Assembly (NCBI RefSeq): GCF_002157685.2
Contig: NZ_AP026738.1
Location: forward strand, 4,340,001-4,404,000
Source: Comamonas thiooxydans
Lineage (GTDB): Bacteria; Pseudomonadota; Gammaproteobacteria; Burkholderiales; Burkholderiaceae_C
Reading direction: 5' to 3'
DNA: 64,000 nucleotides
Shown: positions 48,990-61,549 of the stretch, in pieces
Numbering within the stretch: the first letter of the stretch is position 1
How the letters are laid out: the number at the start of each line of letters is the position of its first letter
Program-made: the position numbers and the translations under genes
The notes under the pieces: generated by a model
The model's input: only the letters and a program-made list of their open reading frames with translations
The model's database searches: none
Told to the model about the DNA's origin: nothing

Positions 48990-51900
48990 GGACGCGCCCC
49001 GTCCTGGCCGCCATCCTCGGTCTCGCCCATCACCTCGGCTTCGGAATGCGGCACATGCTTGACGGCCGGCAGGCCGCGCCTGGTGCGCCAGCCCTCGGCC
49101 CAGCTTTCAAAGGTCAGATAGATCACCGGCGTGGTGAACAGGGTCAGCAACTGGCTCAACAGCAGGCCGCCCACCAGGGTCACGCCCAGCGGCTGGCGCA
49201 GCTCGCTGCCCACGCCGGTTCCCAGCATCATGGGCAGAGCACTCAGCAAGGCCGCCAGCGTGGTCATGAGAATCGGCCTAAAGCGCAGCAGGCAGGCCTG
49301 GTAGATCGCGTCGCGCGCATTCATGCCCTCCTCGCGCTGGGCGTCCAGCGCGAAGTCGATCATCATGATGGCGTTCTTCTTGACGATGCCGATCAGCAAG
49401 ATGATGCCGATGATGGCGATGATGTCCAGATCCAGCCCCGCCACCAGCAAGGCCAGCAGCGCCCCCACGCCCGCCGACGGCAGGGTGGAGAGAATCGTGA
49501 TCGGGTGAATCGTGCTCTCGTAGAGCACGCCCAGCACGATGTACATGGTGATGATGGCGGCCAGCACCAGCAGCAGGGTATTGGACAGCGAGGCCTGGAA
49601 GGCCAGCGCCGCGCCCTGGAACTGCGAGTCCACCGACAGCGGGATCTGCCCTTCGTCGCGCAACTGGGCGATGACGGCTTGTGCCGCCTGCACCGCATGG
49701 CCCAGCGACACGCCGGATGCGGTGTTGAACGAAATGGTGGCCGCCGGCAGCTGCCCCACATGGTTGACGGCCAGCGCCATCGGGCGCTCGCTCACCGTGG
49801 CAATCGAAGACAGCGGCACCGGCGCGCCGTTGCTGGATGCAGCATAGATGTTCTGCAGGGCCTCGGGCCCGATCTTGAACTGCGGCGCCACCTCCAGCAC
49901 CACCCGGTACTGGTTGGATTGCGTGAAGATGGTGGAGATCAGGCGCTGGCCGAAGGCGTTGTAGAGGGCCGAGTCCACCGACGAGACCGTCACGCCCAGA
50001 CGGCTGGCCTGGGCACGGTCGATCTGCACATAGGCCTGACGGCCCTGGTTCTGCAGATCGCTGCTCACATCGAGCAACTGGGGCAGCTGCTGCAGGCGCT
50101 CCACCAGAATCCTGGTGCTGGCCGTGAGCTGGTTCATGTCCGGCGAGGAAAGCAGCAGCTGGTACTGGGTGCGGGCCTGGCGGTCCTCTATCGTCAGATC
50201 CTGCACGGGCTGGGCATAGAGGCGGATGCCGGGCACGGCCTGGGAATCGTCGGCCAGGCGATTGAGCACCACGGGCAGGCGGTCACGCTGGGCATGGGGC
50301 TTGAGGTCGATCTGGATGCGGCCGGTATTCAGCGTGGTATTGGTTCCATCGACGCCGATAAACGAGGAGATGGAGGCCACGGCCGGGTCCTTGAGCAAAT
50401 GCTCGGCCAGCGCCTGCTGGCGCTCGGCCATGGCGGCAAAGGAGATGGACTGGTCGGCCTCGGTGGTCGCGGCAATCGTGCCCGTATCCTGCTCGGGGAA
50501 AAAGCCCTTGGGCACGGCGAAGTACAGCAGCACCGTGACCACCAGCGTGGCGATGAACACCAGCCAGGTCAGCTTGCTGTGATCCAGCACCCAGGTCAGC
50601 ATGCGGCCGTATTCGGCAATCATCTTGTCGAAAAAGCGCGCGACCGCAGCGCTGAAACCCTTGGACTGCGCCTGATTCTTCTCGCCCTCGGGCTGGTGGC
50701 GCAGCAGGCGCGCGCACAGCATGGGGGTGAGCGTGAGCGAAACCACGGCCGAGATCAGGATCGCCACCGTCATGGTGATGGCGAATTCGTGGAACAGACG
50801 TCCCACCACATCCCCCATGAACAGCAGCGGAATCAGCACCGCGACCAGGGAGATGGTCAGCGAGATAATGGTGAAGCCGATCTGCTTGGCCCCCTTGAGC
50901 GCGGCCTGCATGGGCGGCTCGCCCTTTTCCACATAGCGGGCGATGTTCTCGATCATCACGATGGCATCGTCCACCACAAAGCCCGTGGCAATGGTCAGGG
51001 CCATCAGCGTGAGGTTGTTGATGGAGAAGCCCGCCAGATACATGACGCCGAAGGTGCCTATCAGAGACAGCGGCACCGCCACACTGGGAATCAGCGTGGC
51101 CGATGCGCTGCGCAGAAACAGGAAGATCACCATCACCACCAGGGCGATGGCCAGGGCCAGCTCGAACTGCATGTCCTTGACCGAGGCGCGAATGGTCACG
51201 GTGCGGTCGGTCAGCACCTGCACGTCGATGGAGGCCGGCAGGGTCTCCTTGAGCTGGGGCAGCAGGTTCTTGATGGCATCGACCGTCTCGATCACGTTCG
51301 CGCCGGGCTGACGACGGATATTGAGGATCACGGCCGACTTGGAGCCGGTCTCCGGTGTGCCCGACCAGGCGGCAAGACGCGTGTTCTCGGCGTCGTCCAC
51401 GGTCTGCGCCACATCGGACAGGCGCACGGGATTGCCGTTCTTGAAGGCGATGATGAGGTTGCGGTACTCGGCCGCCGACTGCATCTGGTCGTTGGCGTCG
51501 ATGGTCGATGCACGGTTGGGGCCGTCAAAACTGCCCTTGGCGGTCTTGACGTTGGCCGCAGAGATGGCGGTGCGCACATCGTCCAGCGTCATGCCGAAGC
51601 TGGCCAGCGCAGCCGGGTTGGCCTGAATGCGCACGGCCGGGCGGCGCGCGCCGGCAATGGCCACCAGACCCACGCCCTTGACCTGGGAGAGCTTGGGCGC
51701 AAGGCGGTTCTCCACCAGGTCGTTGATCCGGATGACGGGCAGCGAAGGCGAGCTGACGGCCAGCGTCAGCACCGGCGCATCGGCCGGGTTGACCTTGCTG
51801 TAGAGCGGGGGCATGGGCAGATCGCTGGGCAGCAGATTGGTGCCCGCGTTGATGGCGGCCTGCACCTGCTGCTCGGCCACGTCCATGGACATATCGAGCG

Positions 51901-52186
51901 CAAAGCGCAGGCTGATGACCGATGCGCCGCCCGAACTGGTCGAGGACATCTGGTCCAGCCCCGGCATCTGACCGAACTGGCGCTCCAGCGGTGCCGTGAC
52001 GTTGGAAGTCATCACATCGGGGCTGGCCCCGGGGTAGAGGGTGGTGACCTGAATCGTGGGGTAATCCACCTCGGGCAGGGCCGAGATGGGCAGCAGACGG
52101 TAGGCAAGAATGCCCGAAATCAGCACCGCAACCATCAGCAAGCTGGTGGCGATGGGCCTGAGAATGAAGAGGCGCGAGAGATTCAT
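48986..52186 (-). CDS. mdtB: RND multidrug efflux permease, MdtB/MuxB type
   Basis: A 1066-residue pump homologous to the next one. Start [20 protein letters not shown], then [36 protein letters not shown]4 [23 protein letters not shown] with the proton-relay Asp pair, and the C-terminal half [19 protein letters not shown] [14 protein letters not shown]. It probably forms a heterotrimer with the MdtC-like protein. The start is 24 bp downstream of the adaptor gene, and the end overlaps the next pump gene by 4 nt, so the four genes form one operon. Confidence 0.92.
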   Translation of the reverse strand: MNLSRLFILRPIATSLLMVAVLISGILAYRLLPISALPEVDYPTIQVTTLYPGASPDVMTSNVTAPLERQFGQMPGLDQMSSTSSGGASVISLRFALDMSMDVAEQQVQAAINAGTNLLPSDLPMPPLYSKVNPADAPVLTLAVSSPSLPVIRINDLVENRLAPKLSQVKGVGLVAIAGARRPAVRIQANPAALASFGMTLDDVRTAISAANVKTAKGSFDGPNRASTIDANDQMQSAAEYRNLIIAFKNGNPVRLSDVAQTVDDAENTRLAAWSGTPETGSKSAVILNIRRQPGANVIETVDAIKNLLPQLKETLPASIDVQVLTDRTVTIRASVKDMQFELALAIALVVMVIFLFLRSASATLIPSVAVPLSLIGTFGVMYLAGFSINNLTLMALTIATGFVVDDAIVMIENIARYVEKGEPPMQAALKGAKQIGFTIISLTISLVAVLIPLLFMGDVVGRLFHEFAITMTVAILISAVVSLTLTPMLCARLLRHQPEGEKNQAQSKGFSAAVARFFDKMIAEYGRMLTWVLDHSKLTWLVFIATLVVTVLLYFAVPKGFFPEQDTGTIAATTEADQSISFAAMAERQQALAEHLLKDPAVASISSFIGVDGTNTTLNTGRIQIDLKPHAQRDRLPVVLNRLADDSQAVPGIRLYAQPVQDLTIEDRQARTQYQLLLSSPDMNQLTASTRILVERLQQLPQLLDVSSDLQNQGRQAYVQIDRAQASRLGVTVSSVDSALYNAFGQRLISTIFTQSNQYRVVLEVAPQFKIGPEALQNIYAASSNGAPVPLSSIATVSERPMALAVNHVGQLPAATISFNTASGVSLGHAVQAAQAVIAQLRDEGQIPLSVDSQFQGAALAFQASLSNTLLLVLAAIITMYIVLGVLYESTIHPITILSTLPSAGVGALLALLVAGLDLDIIAIIGIILLIGIVKKNAIMMIDFALDAQREEGMNARDAIYQACLLRFRPILMTTLAALLSALPMMLGTGVGSELRQPLGVTLVGGLLLSQLLTLFTTPVIYLTFESWAEGWRTRRGLPAVKHVPHSEAEVMGETEDGGQDGARP

Positions 52187-52210
52187 GATGGCCGCAGGCT
52201 CTGACTATGC

Positions 52211-53983
52211 TCAGCGACCCGTGCCGCTGCTGTCGCCCTTGCCGCCGGCGGCCGTGCCGGTCTGACCATTGGCTTCGCGCTCGGCACGCAGCTTCTGGAA
52301 GAAAGCGCGACGCTCTTCGGGCGACATGGCCTCCAGCTTGGCGCGCTGCTCGGGACTCAGCTGGGGACGGTCACCCCGGCCCTCGGCTCTTTCTGTGCGG
52401 CCCTCGCCGCCTTCACCACGCTCGGCGCCGGCCTGGGGCCTGGCCTCGTTCGCAGCCGCAGGCTTGGCATCCGGCTTCGCATCGGCCTTGGCAGGACTGC
52501 CCTGAGCTTCACGCGGCTGATCGCCACGGGCGTCCGCGCCACGGGGGCCCGGGCCCGCATTGCCGCCATTAGCGCCATTGCCGCCGCGCTCGGCGCGCAG
52601 CTTCTGGAAGAACTCCTTGCGTTCCTCGGGCGTCATCTTGGCGACTTTTTCACGCTGCTCGGGACTGAGGTTGCGCATCATGCCGCGCGGCTGGTTGGCG
52701 GCATCCTGCACGGCCTGGTCGACCTTCTTGACCTTTTCGGAGTCCACCACCGTCACCCGCGCGCCTTCGCGCAAGCGGTCGATGCCGTCGGTCACCACCT
52801 TGTCGCCGGGCTCCAGCTCGCCGCGCACGCTGACATAGTCACCGTCCGTCACCCCCACCGTGATCTTGCGCTGAGTGACCGTGTTGTCGGGCTTGACCAG
52901 ATAGACGAAATTGTTCTGCACCGCATTCGCGGGCACCACCAGCGCCTGATCGAGCTGGCGCAGTTGCAGCTTGACGTTGACGAACTGATTCGCGAACAGC
53001 TTGCGCTCGGCATTGTCGAACGAGGCCTTGGCCTTGACCGTGCCCGTGGTCGTGTCGATGGTATTGTCCAGCGCATTGAGCTGGCCCTTGGCCAGCATCT
53101 GCTTTTGCTCGCGGTCCCAGAGCTCGACGGGCATGAGCTTGCCCTCGCGCAGTTGCTGGGCCAGCGTACCGACATGGGCTTCGGGGATGGAGAAAACGGC
53201 ATCGATGGGGCGAATCTGGGAGATCGTCACCAGCCCGTTGGTATCGGAAGGATTGACCACATTGCCGAGGTCGGCCTGGCGCAGACCCAGACGGCCCGAG
53301 ATGGGGGCTGTGATCCTGGTATAGCTCAGCTGCAGCTTGGCCGCATCGACCTGGCCCTGATCGGCCGCTACCGTGCCCTGCAGCTGGCGCACCAGTGCGG
53401 CCTGGGTATCGACCTGCTGGCGGGCAATCGAGTCCTGCGCCTGAAGCTCCTTGTAGCGCTGCAGATCCAGCTGCGCATTCTTGAGCTGGGCCTGGTCGCG
53501 TGCCAGAGAGCCCTGCACCTGTGCCAGCGAGGCAGCAAAGCTGCGCGGATCGATCTCGGCCAGCAACTGACCCGCCTTGACCTCGTCACCTTCCTTGAAG
53601 TGCAGCTTGAGCAGCTCGCCCGAAACCTTGGCCCGCACCACGGCCGTCGCACGTGCATTCATGGTGCCGATGGCGCTGACGAGCACGCGCATGTCTCGCT
53701 GCTCCACCACGCCGACGCTCACAGGTTGAGCCTGGCTCATGCCGCCGGGGCCTCCCGGCCCCATGCGACCATTGCGTCCGGCACGTGCACCGGGCCCGCC
53801 CACTCCCTGTTTGGGAGCGGTAGCCGAAGACGCATCGCCGCTTGCACCCTGTTTTTGCGTATACCACCAATAGCCACCGCCAGCGGCTGCCACGGCGAGC
53901 ACCACAGTGGCAAGCAACGCGGGCCGGACCTTGCCCTGCTGTAAAAAATGACGATTGGGGTGCAAATTGGATGAGCTGGACAT
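52211..53983 (-). CDS. mdtA: RND periplasmic adaptor (MdtA/MuxA type) with duplicated C-terminal module
   Basis: A 590-residue adaptor. One membrane anchor near residues 21-40 (ALLATVVLAVAAAGGGYWW), a Gly/Pro-rich linker, then the lipoyl, alpha-hairpin and barrel domains (VRAKVSGELLKLHFKEGDEV, ISGRLGLRQADLGNVV, PVELWDREQKQ). The normal adaptor ends near residue 420. A tail of about 165 residues follows with two copies of a 28-residue unit, LSPEQRxKxxxMxPEERxxFFQKLRAER (residues 439-466 and 542-569), separated by an Ala/Gly/Asp-rich linker. Most adaptors of this family lack this. The start at 53983 was chosen over an ATG at 54037. Confidence 0.9.
   Translation of the reverse strand: MSSSSNLHPNRHFLQQGKVRPALLATVVLAVAAAGGGYWWYTQKQGASGDASSATAPKQGVGGPGARAGRNGRMGPGGPGGMSQAQPVSVGVVEQRDMRVLVSAIGTMNARATAVVRAKVSGELLKLHFKEGDEVKAGQLLAEIDPRSFAASLAQVQGSLARDQAQLKNAQLDLQRYKELQAQDSIARQQVDTQAALVRQLQGTVAADQGQVDAAKLQLSYTRITAPISGRLGLRQADLGNVVNPSDTNGLVTISQIRPIDAVFSIPEAHVGTLAQQLREGKLMPVELWDREQKQMLAKGQLNALDNTIDTTTGTVKAKASFDNAERKLFANQFVNVKLQLRQLDQALVVPANAVQNNFVYLVKPDNTVTQRKITVGVTDGDYVSVRGELEPGDKVVTDGIDRLREGARVTVVDSEKVKKVDQAVQDAANQPRGMMRNLSPEQREKVAKMTPEERKEFFQKLRAERGGNGANGGNAGPGPRGADARGDQPREAQGSPAKADAKPDAKPAAANEARPQAGAERGEGGEGRTERAEGRGDRPQLSPEQRAKLEAMSPEERRAFFQKLRAEREANGQTGTAAGGKGDSSGTGR
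52277..52360 (-). repeat. Second copy of the adaptor tail module
   Basis: Encodes residues 542-569 of the adaptor, LSPEQRAKLEAMSPEERRAF and onward to KLRAER. It pairs with 52586-52669, 225 bp away, and the two are closely similar in protein sequence. Confidence 0.85.
52586..52669 (-). repeat. First copy of the adaptor tail module
   Basis: Encodes residues 439-466 of the adaptor, LSPEQREKVAKMTPEERKEF and onward to KLRAER. Most positions are identical to the second copy, so they came from a duplication or a shared module. Confidence 0.85.
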
Positions 53984-54250
53984 GGTTGAGCGCAGGAATT
54001 TCGAGCCTGAATTGGCGCCAATGGTATCCAGTTGCAATCAAACCCCGGGTCAGGCATCGCCGGCTTTGCCAGCATTTACCCCCGCTTTACCTTGGGTTTA
54101 CCTGCTGAAGTTCCGCATTCGGAGACTTAAACAGTGCTGACTTTCATAGCAGCAATGATTGCGCTTGCAGGCCTCATGCTTGGCGGCTGACACCGCCATT
54201 GCTGCGTCCGCCATGCGGCGCAAGGAATCCGGCTCCAAGGAGAAACCCAT
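53984..54250. other. Intergenic region between the efflux operon and an NTF2-like gene
   Basis: About 265 bp between two divergent genes, so it must contain both promoters. A possible weak repeat copy starts at 54146 (ATAGCAGCAATGATTGCGCT), which resembles the dispersed family with an insertion. I see no clear operator or promoter hexamers. AAGGAG lies nine bases before the ATG at 54251. Confidence 0.45.
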
Positions 54251-54634
54251 ATGACCACCGAACGTCTGACCAATCACCCCGAAGAAGCCGCCGTGCGCGT
54301 GCCGCTGGAGCTATACATGCGCGGCCATGCCGAAGACAAGGCCGAGCATATGCGCGCAGCCTTCATGCCCACGGCCCGCCTGGAGTCCGTGCGCGAAGGC
54401 CCGCTGACTTCCTGGGACCTGGACTTCTACTGCCAGCGCTTCAAGAACACGCCCGCCGCCGACGAAGCCACGCGTCGCCGCGTCATCGACTCCCTGGACA
54501 TCGTGGGCACGGCCGCCATGGCCAAGGTCACGCTCTACCACGGTGCCGTGACCTTCACCGACTACTTTGTGCTGCTCAAGACCGAGCAGGGCTGGAAGAT
54601 TGCCAACAAGGCTTTCCACGCCCAGCCTCAGTAA
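54251..54634 (+). CDS. NTF2-like (putative lumazine-binding) protein
   Basis: A 127-residue protein with the cone-shaped NTF2-like pattern: an N-terminal helix region (VPLELYMRGHAEDKAEHMRA), FMPTARLESVREGPLTSWDLDF, and a C-terminal sheet with VTLYHGAVTFTDYFVLLKTE and GWKIANKAF. Such proteins bind small ligands or act as delta-isomerase or polyketide-type enzymes. No catalytic assignment is possible. It stands alone on this strand and is followed by a strong terminator. Confidence 0.8.
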   Translation: MTTERLTNHPEEAAVRVPLELYMRGHAEDKAEHMRAAFMPTARLESVREGPLTSWDLDFYCQRFKNTPAADEATRRRVIDSLDIVGTAAMAKVTLYHGAVTFTDYFVLLKTEQGWKIANKAFHAQPQ

Positions 54635-54653
54635 GGTTTGGCCACCTGCGCCC

Positions 54654-54685
54654 AGCCCCTGGCCTCAGGCTCAGGGGCTTTTTTT
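54654..54685 (+). terminator. Rho-independent terminator after the NTF2-like gene
   Basis: Stem AGCCCCTG / CAGGGGCT with an internal loop of 10 bases, followed by a T run (54679-54685). Confidence 0.88.
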
Positions 54686-54698
54686 ATTCATGCGCCAG

Positions 54699-55340
54699 TC
54701 AGCGAGTCAGCAGCCAGAGCGCGCCCAGCACGATGACAGCCCCCAGGCCCCAGGCCCAGACGGGGATGCCAGACGATTCGCGCGGCGGGGCCGAGGGTGT
54801 GGCGTCCAGCGGGGCGTAGCTGGTGGAGGCCGCGTCGTGTTCCCAGGAGCGTGTATCCGGCTCCTCCGCATCGTCTTCACTCTCCTCGCCGGGGTGGCGC
54901 TGCTGCATCAAGGCCTCGAAGCGCGCAAAGAAATCCTCGGCCATGCTCTTGGCGGCGCCGTCGATCAGGCGCTGGCCCAGCTGGGCAATCTTGCCGCCGA
55001 CCTGGGCCTGCACCTCGTACTGCAGCTCGCAGTGGCGTGCATCGTTTGGAGTCAGGTCCACCTTGGCCTGGCCCTTGCCAAAGCCGGCCACACCACCCTG
55101 CCCTTCAAAGGCAATCGTGTAGCTCTTGGGCGGCAGCACCTCCGACAGCGTGACCCTGCCGTTGAACTTTGCCGATACCGGACCGATCTTCACGGACATG
55201 GTCACCGCGTAGGAGCCATCGCCCGCATCCTCGAACTTCTCGCAGCCGGCCAGGCATTGCTGCAAGATTTGCGGATCGTTGAGCGCCTCCCAGGCCTGCT
55301 GCTGGCTCACGGCAAGAGGACGGCTGGCATGCATTTCCAT
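54699..55340 (-). CDS. coxG: CoxG-like SRPBCC protein with C-terminal membrane anchor
   Basis: A 213-residue protein. The SRPBCC domain (residues 1-150) begins MEMHASRPLAVSQQQAWEAL and contains LNDPQILQQCLAGCEKFE, the CoxG pattern. After a charged linker (EESEDDAEEPDTRSWEHDAA) a single membrane segment GIPVWAWGLGAVIVLGALWL ends the protein, so it would be anchored at the cytoplasmic face of the inner membrane. CoxG tethers CO dehydrogenase to the membrane in Oligotropha. GGAG precedes the ATG at 55340. It is the last gene of the cox-like operon, 13 bp after the VWA gene. Confidence 0.88.
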   Translation of the reverse strand: MEMHASRPLAVSQQQAWEALNDPQILQQCLAGCEKFEDAGDGSYAVTMSVKIGPVSAKFNGRVTLSEVLPPKSYTIAFEGQGGVAGFGKGQAKVDLTPNDARHCELQYEVQAQVGGKIAQLGQRLIDGAAKSMAEDFFARFEALMQQRHPGEESEDDAEEPDTRSWEHDAASTSYAPLDATPSAPPRESSGIPVWAWGLGAVIVLGALWLLTR

Positions 55341-55353
55341 GGTGTTCTCCTTT

Positions 55354-56595
55354 TCAATCTCGGTGCGGCAGTTGCAGCAGCTTGGCCAGATGTGCAGCCA
55401 GTTGCTGCAATGACTGCAGGTTGTGCACGGCCAGCATGGCATGGCTGTGACGATGCAACACCTGCGCGCCCTTGGCCAGCGGGGCATACCCGTCAAAGCG
55501 CAACAAGGGGTTGAGCCAGACAATGCGCGCACTGTGCCGGGTCAGCCATTGCAGCTCCCGCTCCAGCAGCGCGCTGTCGCCGGTATCCAGCCCGTCGCTG
55601 ACCAGCAGAACCAGGGTACGTCGCCCCACCAGATGGCGTGCCCCCTGGCGGCGCAGCTGTGCCAGACATTCCCCCAGGCAGGTGCCGCCGCCGAAATCGT
55701 CGATGTCGTGATTGAGCTGGGCCAGCATGGCATCGGGGTCGCTGAAGGCAAAAGCCCGGTCCAGCTCCTGCAGGCCGGTTCCCATGCTGTAGACATGGCG
55801 GCGCAGCTGCGGATAGCGCCGAGGGCTGGTGGCCTGGTGCAGAAATGCCAGCAGCAAGCGCACATAGCGCTCCATGGAGCCCGACACATCGACCAGCGCC
55901 AGCCAGGGCATGGGCAACCGCTTGCGCCTACGCCATTTGAGACTTGCCAGTTCGCCGCCCGTGGCTGCCGCAGCTTTCAGGCTGGCGGGCCAGTGCACGC
56001 GCAGCCCCGAGGCGCGCAGCTCGCTTCTGCGACTGCGATAGCTGGGCAGCGGCAAGCGAATATCGCGCGCCAGCTGCTGCACCAGGCGGTACTCGCTGGC
56101 ACTGAGCTGGTTGAAATCCGCATGCTGCAGCCTGTGCCGGTCGCTGGCCGACATGGCGGCATCCAGCGTCAGCTCCTCGCTCGCGGGTGTTTGCCGTGCG
56201 GCGCGAATCGCCGACAAGGCCTCCTGCACACGCGGCCTGTGACGCGGCCGGGCCGCCTCCGGCGCGCCCGGCAGCAGCTGGCTCAGAAGCTGCTGGGCCA
56301 CCTCGGGATTGCGAAAGTAGGCCGCGAAGAGCTCACGAAAGACCGCCAGGTCCTGTTCGCGCGAAACCAGCACAGCCTCCAGCGCGGCGGCCACGTCCTC
56401 GCGGTTCATGCCCACCAGCATCAGGCCCTGCTGGGCCAGCGCCATGCGCTCGGCATCCACCGCCAGCCCCGCACGGCGCAGCGCGCGGCCGAACCCCAGC
56501 AGATTGATGGGCAGCTTGCCGCTGCGCGCGTCCCCCCACCAGCTCACGCTTGCGGGCCGGACTGGCGACTGCACCTGCAGCTCAGGCTGTGGCAT
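55354..56595 (-). CDS. coxE: CoxE-like VWA-domain protein
   Basis: A 413-residue protein. The C-terminal half is a von Willebrand A domain with MIDAS motif DVSGSM (about residue 240) and VSDGLDTGD. It pairs with the preceding MoxR-type ATPase. CoxD/CoxE act in assembling the Cu-containing active site of CO dehydrogenase in Oligotropha, and similar MoxR-VWA pairs mature other metalloenzymes. The start at 56595 lies 14 nt inside the end of the ATPase gene. Confidence 0.9.
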   Translation of the reverse strand: MPQPELQVQSPVRPASVSWWGDARSGKLPINLLGFGRALRRAGLAVDAERMALAQQGLMLVGMNREDVAAALEAVLVSREQDLAVFRELFAAYFRNPEVAQQLLSQLLPGAPEAARPRHRPRVQEALSAIRAARQTPASEELTLDAAMSASDRHRLQHADFNQLSASEYRLVQQLARDIRLPLPSYRSRRSELRASGLRVHWPASLKAAAATGGELASLKWRRRKRLPMPWLALVDVSGSMERYVRLLLAFLHQATSPRRYPQLRRHVYSMGTGLQELDRAFAFSDPDAMLAQLNHDIDDFGGGTCLGECLAQLRRQGARHLVGRRTLVLLVSDGLDTGDSALLERELQWLTRHSARIVWLNPLLRFDGYAPLAKGAQVLHRHSHAMLAVHNLQSLQQLAAHLAKLLQLPHRD

Positions 56596-57502
56596 CGGGC
56601 TCCAGCAATTGCTGCAGACGCTCTGGCGTGAGCGCCGCCACGTCTTCGCGCTGCTTGAACAGAATGCCCGCCGTCTCGCGCACCAGCTCGGGATCTATGA
56701 CCAGGGTGTCGAGCGCCACCAGCGCCTTGGCCCACTCCACGCTTTCGGCAATGCCGGGTGTGCGCTCGAACGCATCGGCAAACGGGCGGCTGCGCAGCCG
56801 GTCCACAAAGCGGGCGATCTGTTCGGTCAGGGCCGCCCCGGCTTCAGGCACCTTGGACTGGACAATGGCCAGTTCACGCTCGCGCTCGGGATAGTCCAGC
56901 CAGTGATAGAGGCAGCGGCGCTTGACCGCATCATGCAGATCGCGCGTGCGATTGCTGGTAAGAATCGTGACCGGCGGCAGCTGGGCCCTGATGACCCCGA
57001 GCTCGGGAATGCTGACCTGGTACTCGCCCAGATACTCGAGCAAAAAGGCCTCGAAAGGCTCGTCGGCCCGGTCCACCTCGTCAATCAGCAGCACCGCGCC
57101 GGGCGCGGGCGCCTGCAGGGCCAGCAGCAAAGGACGGCGCACCAGATAGCGCGGCTGATAGACCTCCTGCTCGACAGCCTCCAGTTCCGCCGCGCCACGC
57201 AGCTCGGCGGCTCGCAGATGCAGCAGCTGCGCCGCGTAATTCCACTCATACAGCGCTTCACGCTGCTCCAGGCCGTCATAGCACTGCAGCCGGATCAACT
57301 GCCGCGCCAGCACCTGGGACAGTGCCTGCGCCAGCGAGGTCTTGCCAACGCCCGGCTCGCCCTCCAGCAGCAGGGGCCGCTGAAGCCTGAGCGCCAGAAA
57401 CACGGCCGTGGCCAGGCGCCGGTCCGCGAAATAGCCCACCTCCTGCAAGGCGGCCAACAGCCCATCCACCGACTCCAAAGCGCTGTTCACATCAGTATTC
57501 AT
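56582..57502 (-). CDS. coxD: MoxR-type AAA+ ATPase, CoxD-like
   Basis: A 306-residue AAA+ protein. Walker A GEPGVGKTS, Walker B VLLIDEVDRADEP, then a sensor-like TSNRTRDLHDAVKRRC stretch with an Arg finger region, and a C-terminal helical lid. It forms a chaperone pair with the overlapping VWA protein. The ATG at 57502 was chosen (MNTDVNS). It overlaps the edge of a dispersed repeat, and the upstream longer frame (TTG-type start) would run through that repeat. The gene begins 167 bp after coxM. Confidence 0.9.
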   Translation of the reverse strand: MNTDVNSALESVDGLLAALQEVGYFADRRLATAVFLALRLQRPLLLEGEPGVGKTSLAQALSQVLARQLIRLQCYDGLEQREALYEWNYAAQLLHLRAAELRGAAELEAVEQEVYQPRYLVRRPLLLALQAPAPGAVLLIDEVDRADEPFEAFLLEYLGEYQVSIPELGVIRAQLPPVTILTSNRTRDLHDAVKRRCLYHWLDYPERERELAIVQSKVPEAGAALTEQIARFVDRLRSRPFADAFERTPGIAESVEWAKALVALDTLVIDPELVRETAGILFKQREDVAALTPERLQQLLEPDATA

Positions 57503-57550
57503 AGCTGCCTGCGCTTTATCCATATAGACCAGAGCCACTTTTCTTCAAAA
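57501..57550 (+). repeat. Dispersed intergenic repeat, copy 4
   Basis: Plus strand: ATAGCTGCCTGCGCTTTATC and onward to CAGAGCCACTTTTCTTCAAA. It lies between coxM and coxD and its first bases overlap the coxD start codon. It breaks the otherwise compact operon. Confidence 0.55.
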
Positions 57551-57669
57551 TTCAGCACAAAACCAAGCCGGGGCGCCCTGCAAGAAAGAGACAGCAAGCA
57601 AGGGCCGCCCCACAGCGAGGCTGCTGTCCCCCTCCCGCGAAGCGAGAGAGGGGAAAGCGGCCAAGCCGC

Positions 57670-58455
57670 TCAGGCTGAGAGCAGCTGATCCACCGCCCGC
57701 TGCGTCAGGACGCTGATCAGCTGCGCCCGGTAGCGCGAGCTCGCGTGCAGATCGCTGTTGAGTTCGCTGTCGTCGATCAGCACCGCAGCCGCCGCAGCGG
57801 CCGTGAAGCTCTGGTTGAGCGCGGCTTCCAGCCCCGCATGGCGGAAGACCGACAGCCCCGCGCCGGTCACGGCCACGCGCACACCCTGCGCCGTCTGCGC
57901 CACGAACACCCCCACCAGCGCAAAGCGCGACGCGGGCTGCTTGAACTTGATATAGGTCGCCTTTCTGGGCACGGGAAAGCGCACGGCCTTGATCAGCTCG
58001 CCCTCTTCCAGTGCCGTGGTGTACATGCCCTGAAAGAAGTCGTCTGCCGCTATCTCGCGCCAGTTCGTGACTACGGTTCCCCCCAGCCCCAGCACCGCAC
58101 TGGGATAGCAGGCCGCAGGGTCGTTGTTGGCCAGCGAACCGCCGATGGTGCCGCGCGCGCGCACCTGGCGGTCGCCGATGCCGCCGGCCAGCTCGGCCAG
58201 CGCGGGAATGGCGGCCTGCACTTCGCGGCTGGCAGCCACATCGGCATGACGGGTCATGGCACCGATCTCGACCTGATCGCCGCCGACTCGGATTCCCGCC
58301 AGGCCATCGACCTGGTTGAGATCCACAATCGCGCCGGGCTGAGCCAGGCGCAGCTTCATGGAAGGAATCAGGCTCTGGCCACCGGCCAGAAACTGACCGC
58401 TGGCAGCGCTCACCTCATCCAGCGTCCGGGGATTGGAGTAACTGAAGGCATACAT
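57670..58455 (-). CDS. coxM: Molybdenum hydroxylase FAD-binding subunit (CoxM-like)
   Basis: A 261-residue medium subunit of the xanthine oxidase family. FAD motifs: FLAGGQSLIPSMKLRLAQP near the N-terminus and GTIGGSLANNDPAACYPS in the middle. The C-terminal CO_deh_flav_C domain follows. It transfers electrons from the 2Fe-2S subunit to the acceptor. The start at 58455 is followed by the typical MYAFSYSNPRTLDEV. It follows coxL by 44 bp. Confidence 0.95.
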   Translation of the reverse strand: MYAFSYSNPRTLDEVSAASGQFLAGGQSLIPSMKLRLAQPGAIVDLNQVDGLAGIRVGGDQVEIGAMTRHADVAASREVQAAIPALAELAGGIGDRQVRARGTIGGSLANNDPAACYPSAVLGLGGTVVTNWREIAADDFFQGMYTTALEEGELIKAVRFPVPRKATYIKFKQPASRFALVGVFVAQTAQGVRVAVTGAGLSVFRHAGLEAALNQSFTAAAAAAVLIDDSELNSDLHASSRYRAQLISVLTQRAVDQLLSA

Positions 58456-58499
58456 ATGTGTTGTCCTCTCTTCCTCTCAGTCGGGTGTTCAGGCAGCGG

Positions 58500-60887
<2,388 letters not shown>

Positions 60888-60920
60888 GGTGTGTCTCCTC
60901 TTCTAGTTGTGATGCGCTGC

Positions 60921-61391
<471 letters not shown>

Positions 61392-61549
61392 CGTGATGCC
61401 TCCTGCCTTTATCCGAAGAATTGGGTAACAAAGCACAACCGCACTCTCTATGGTGGGCAGTTACCGCGGTACAAGGCGCTAGGGTTGACCCCCAAGCCAG
61501 GCGAAACACGCACAGATATTCTCAAAATGAAACACTGTCCGGAGTCCGC
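61392..61549. promoter_or_regulatory. Divergent promoter region of the cox-like operon and its regulator
   Basis: A 158-bp interval. It contains a 10-bp perfect palindrome TACCGCGGTA (61462-61471), a candidate operator, and a TTGACC hexamer at 61485-61490 that could be a -35 element. I do not see a convincing sigma-54 -24/-12 element. GGAG lies five bases before the regulator start. Confidence 0.45.

Noticed and set aside
49046..52204. Open frame of over 1,000 codons on the plus strand opposite the mdtB-like gene
   Set aside because: It mirrors the RND pump gene codon by codon, is His/Gln/Gly-rich without any family motif, and arises from high GC content in the antisense frame.
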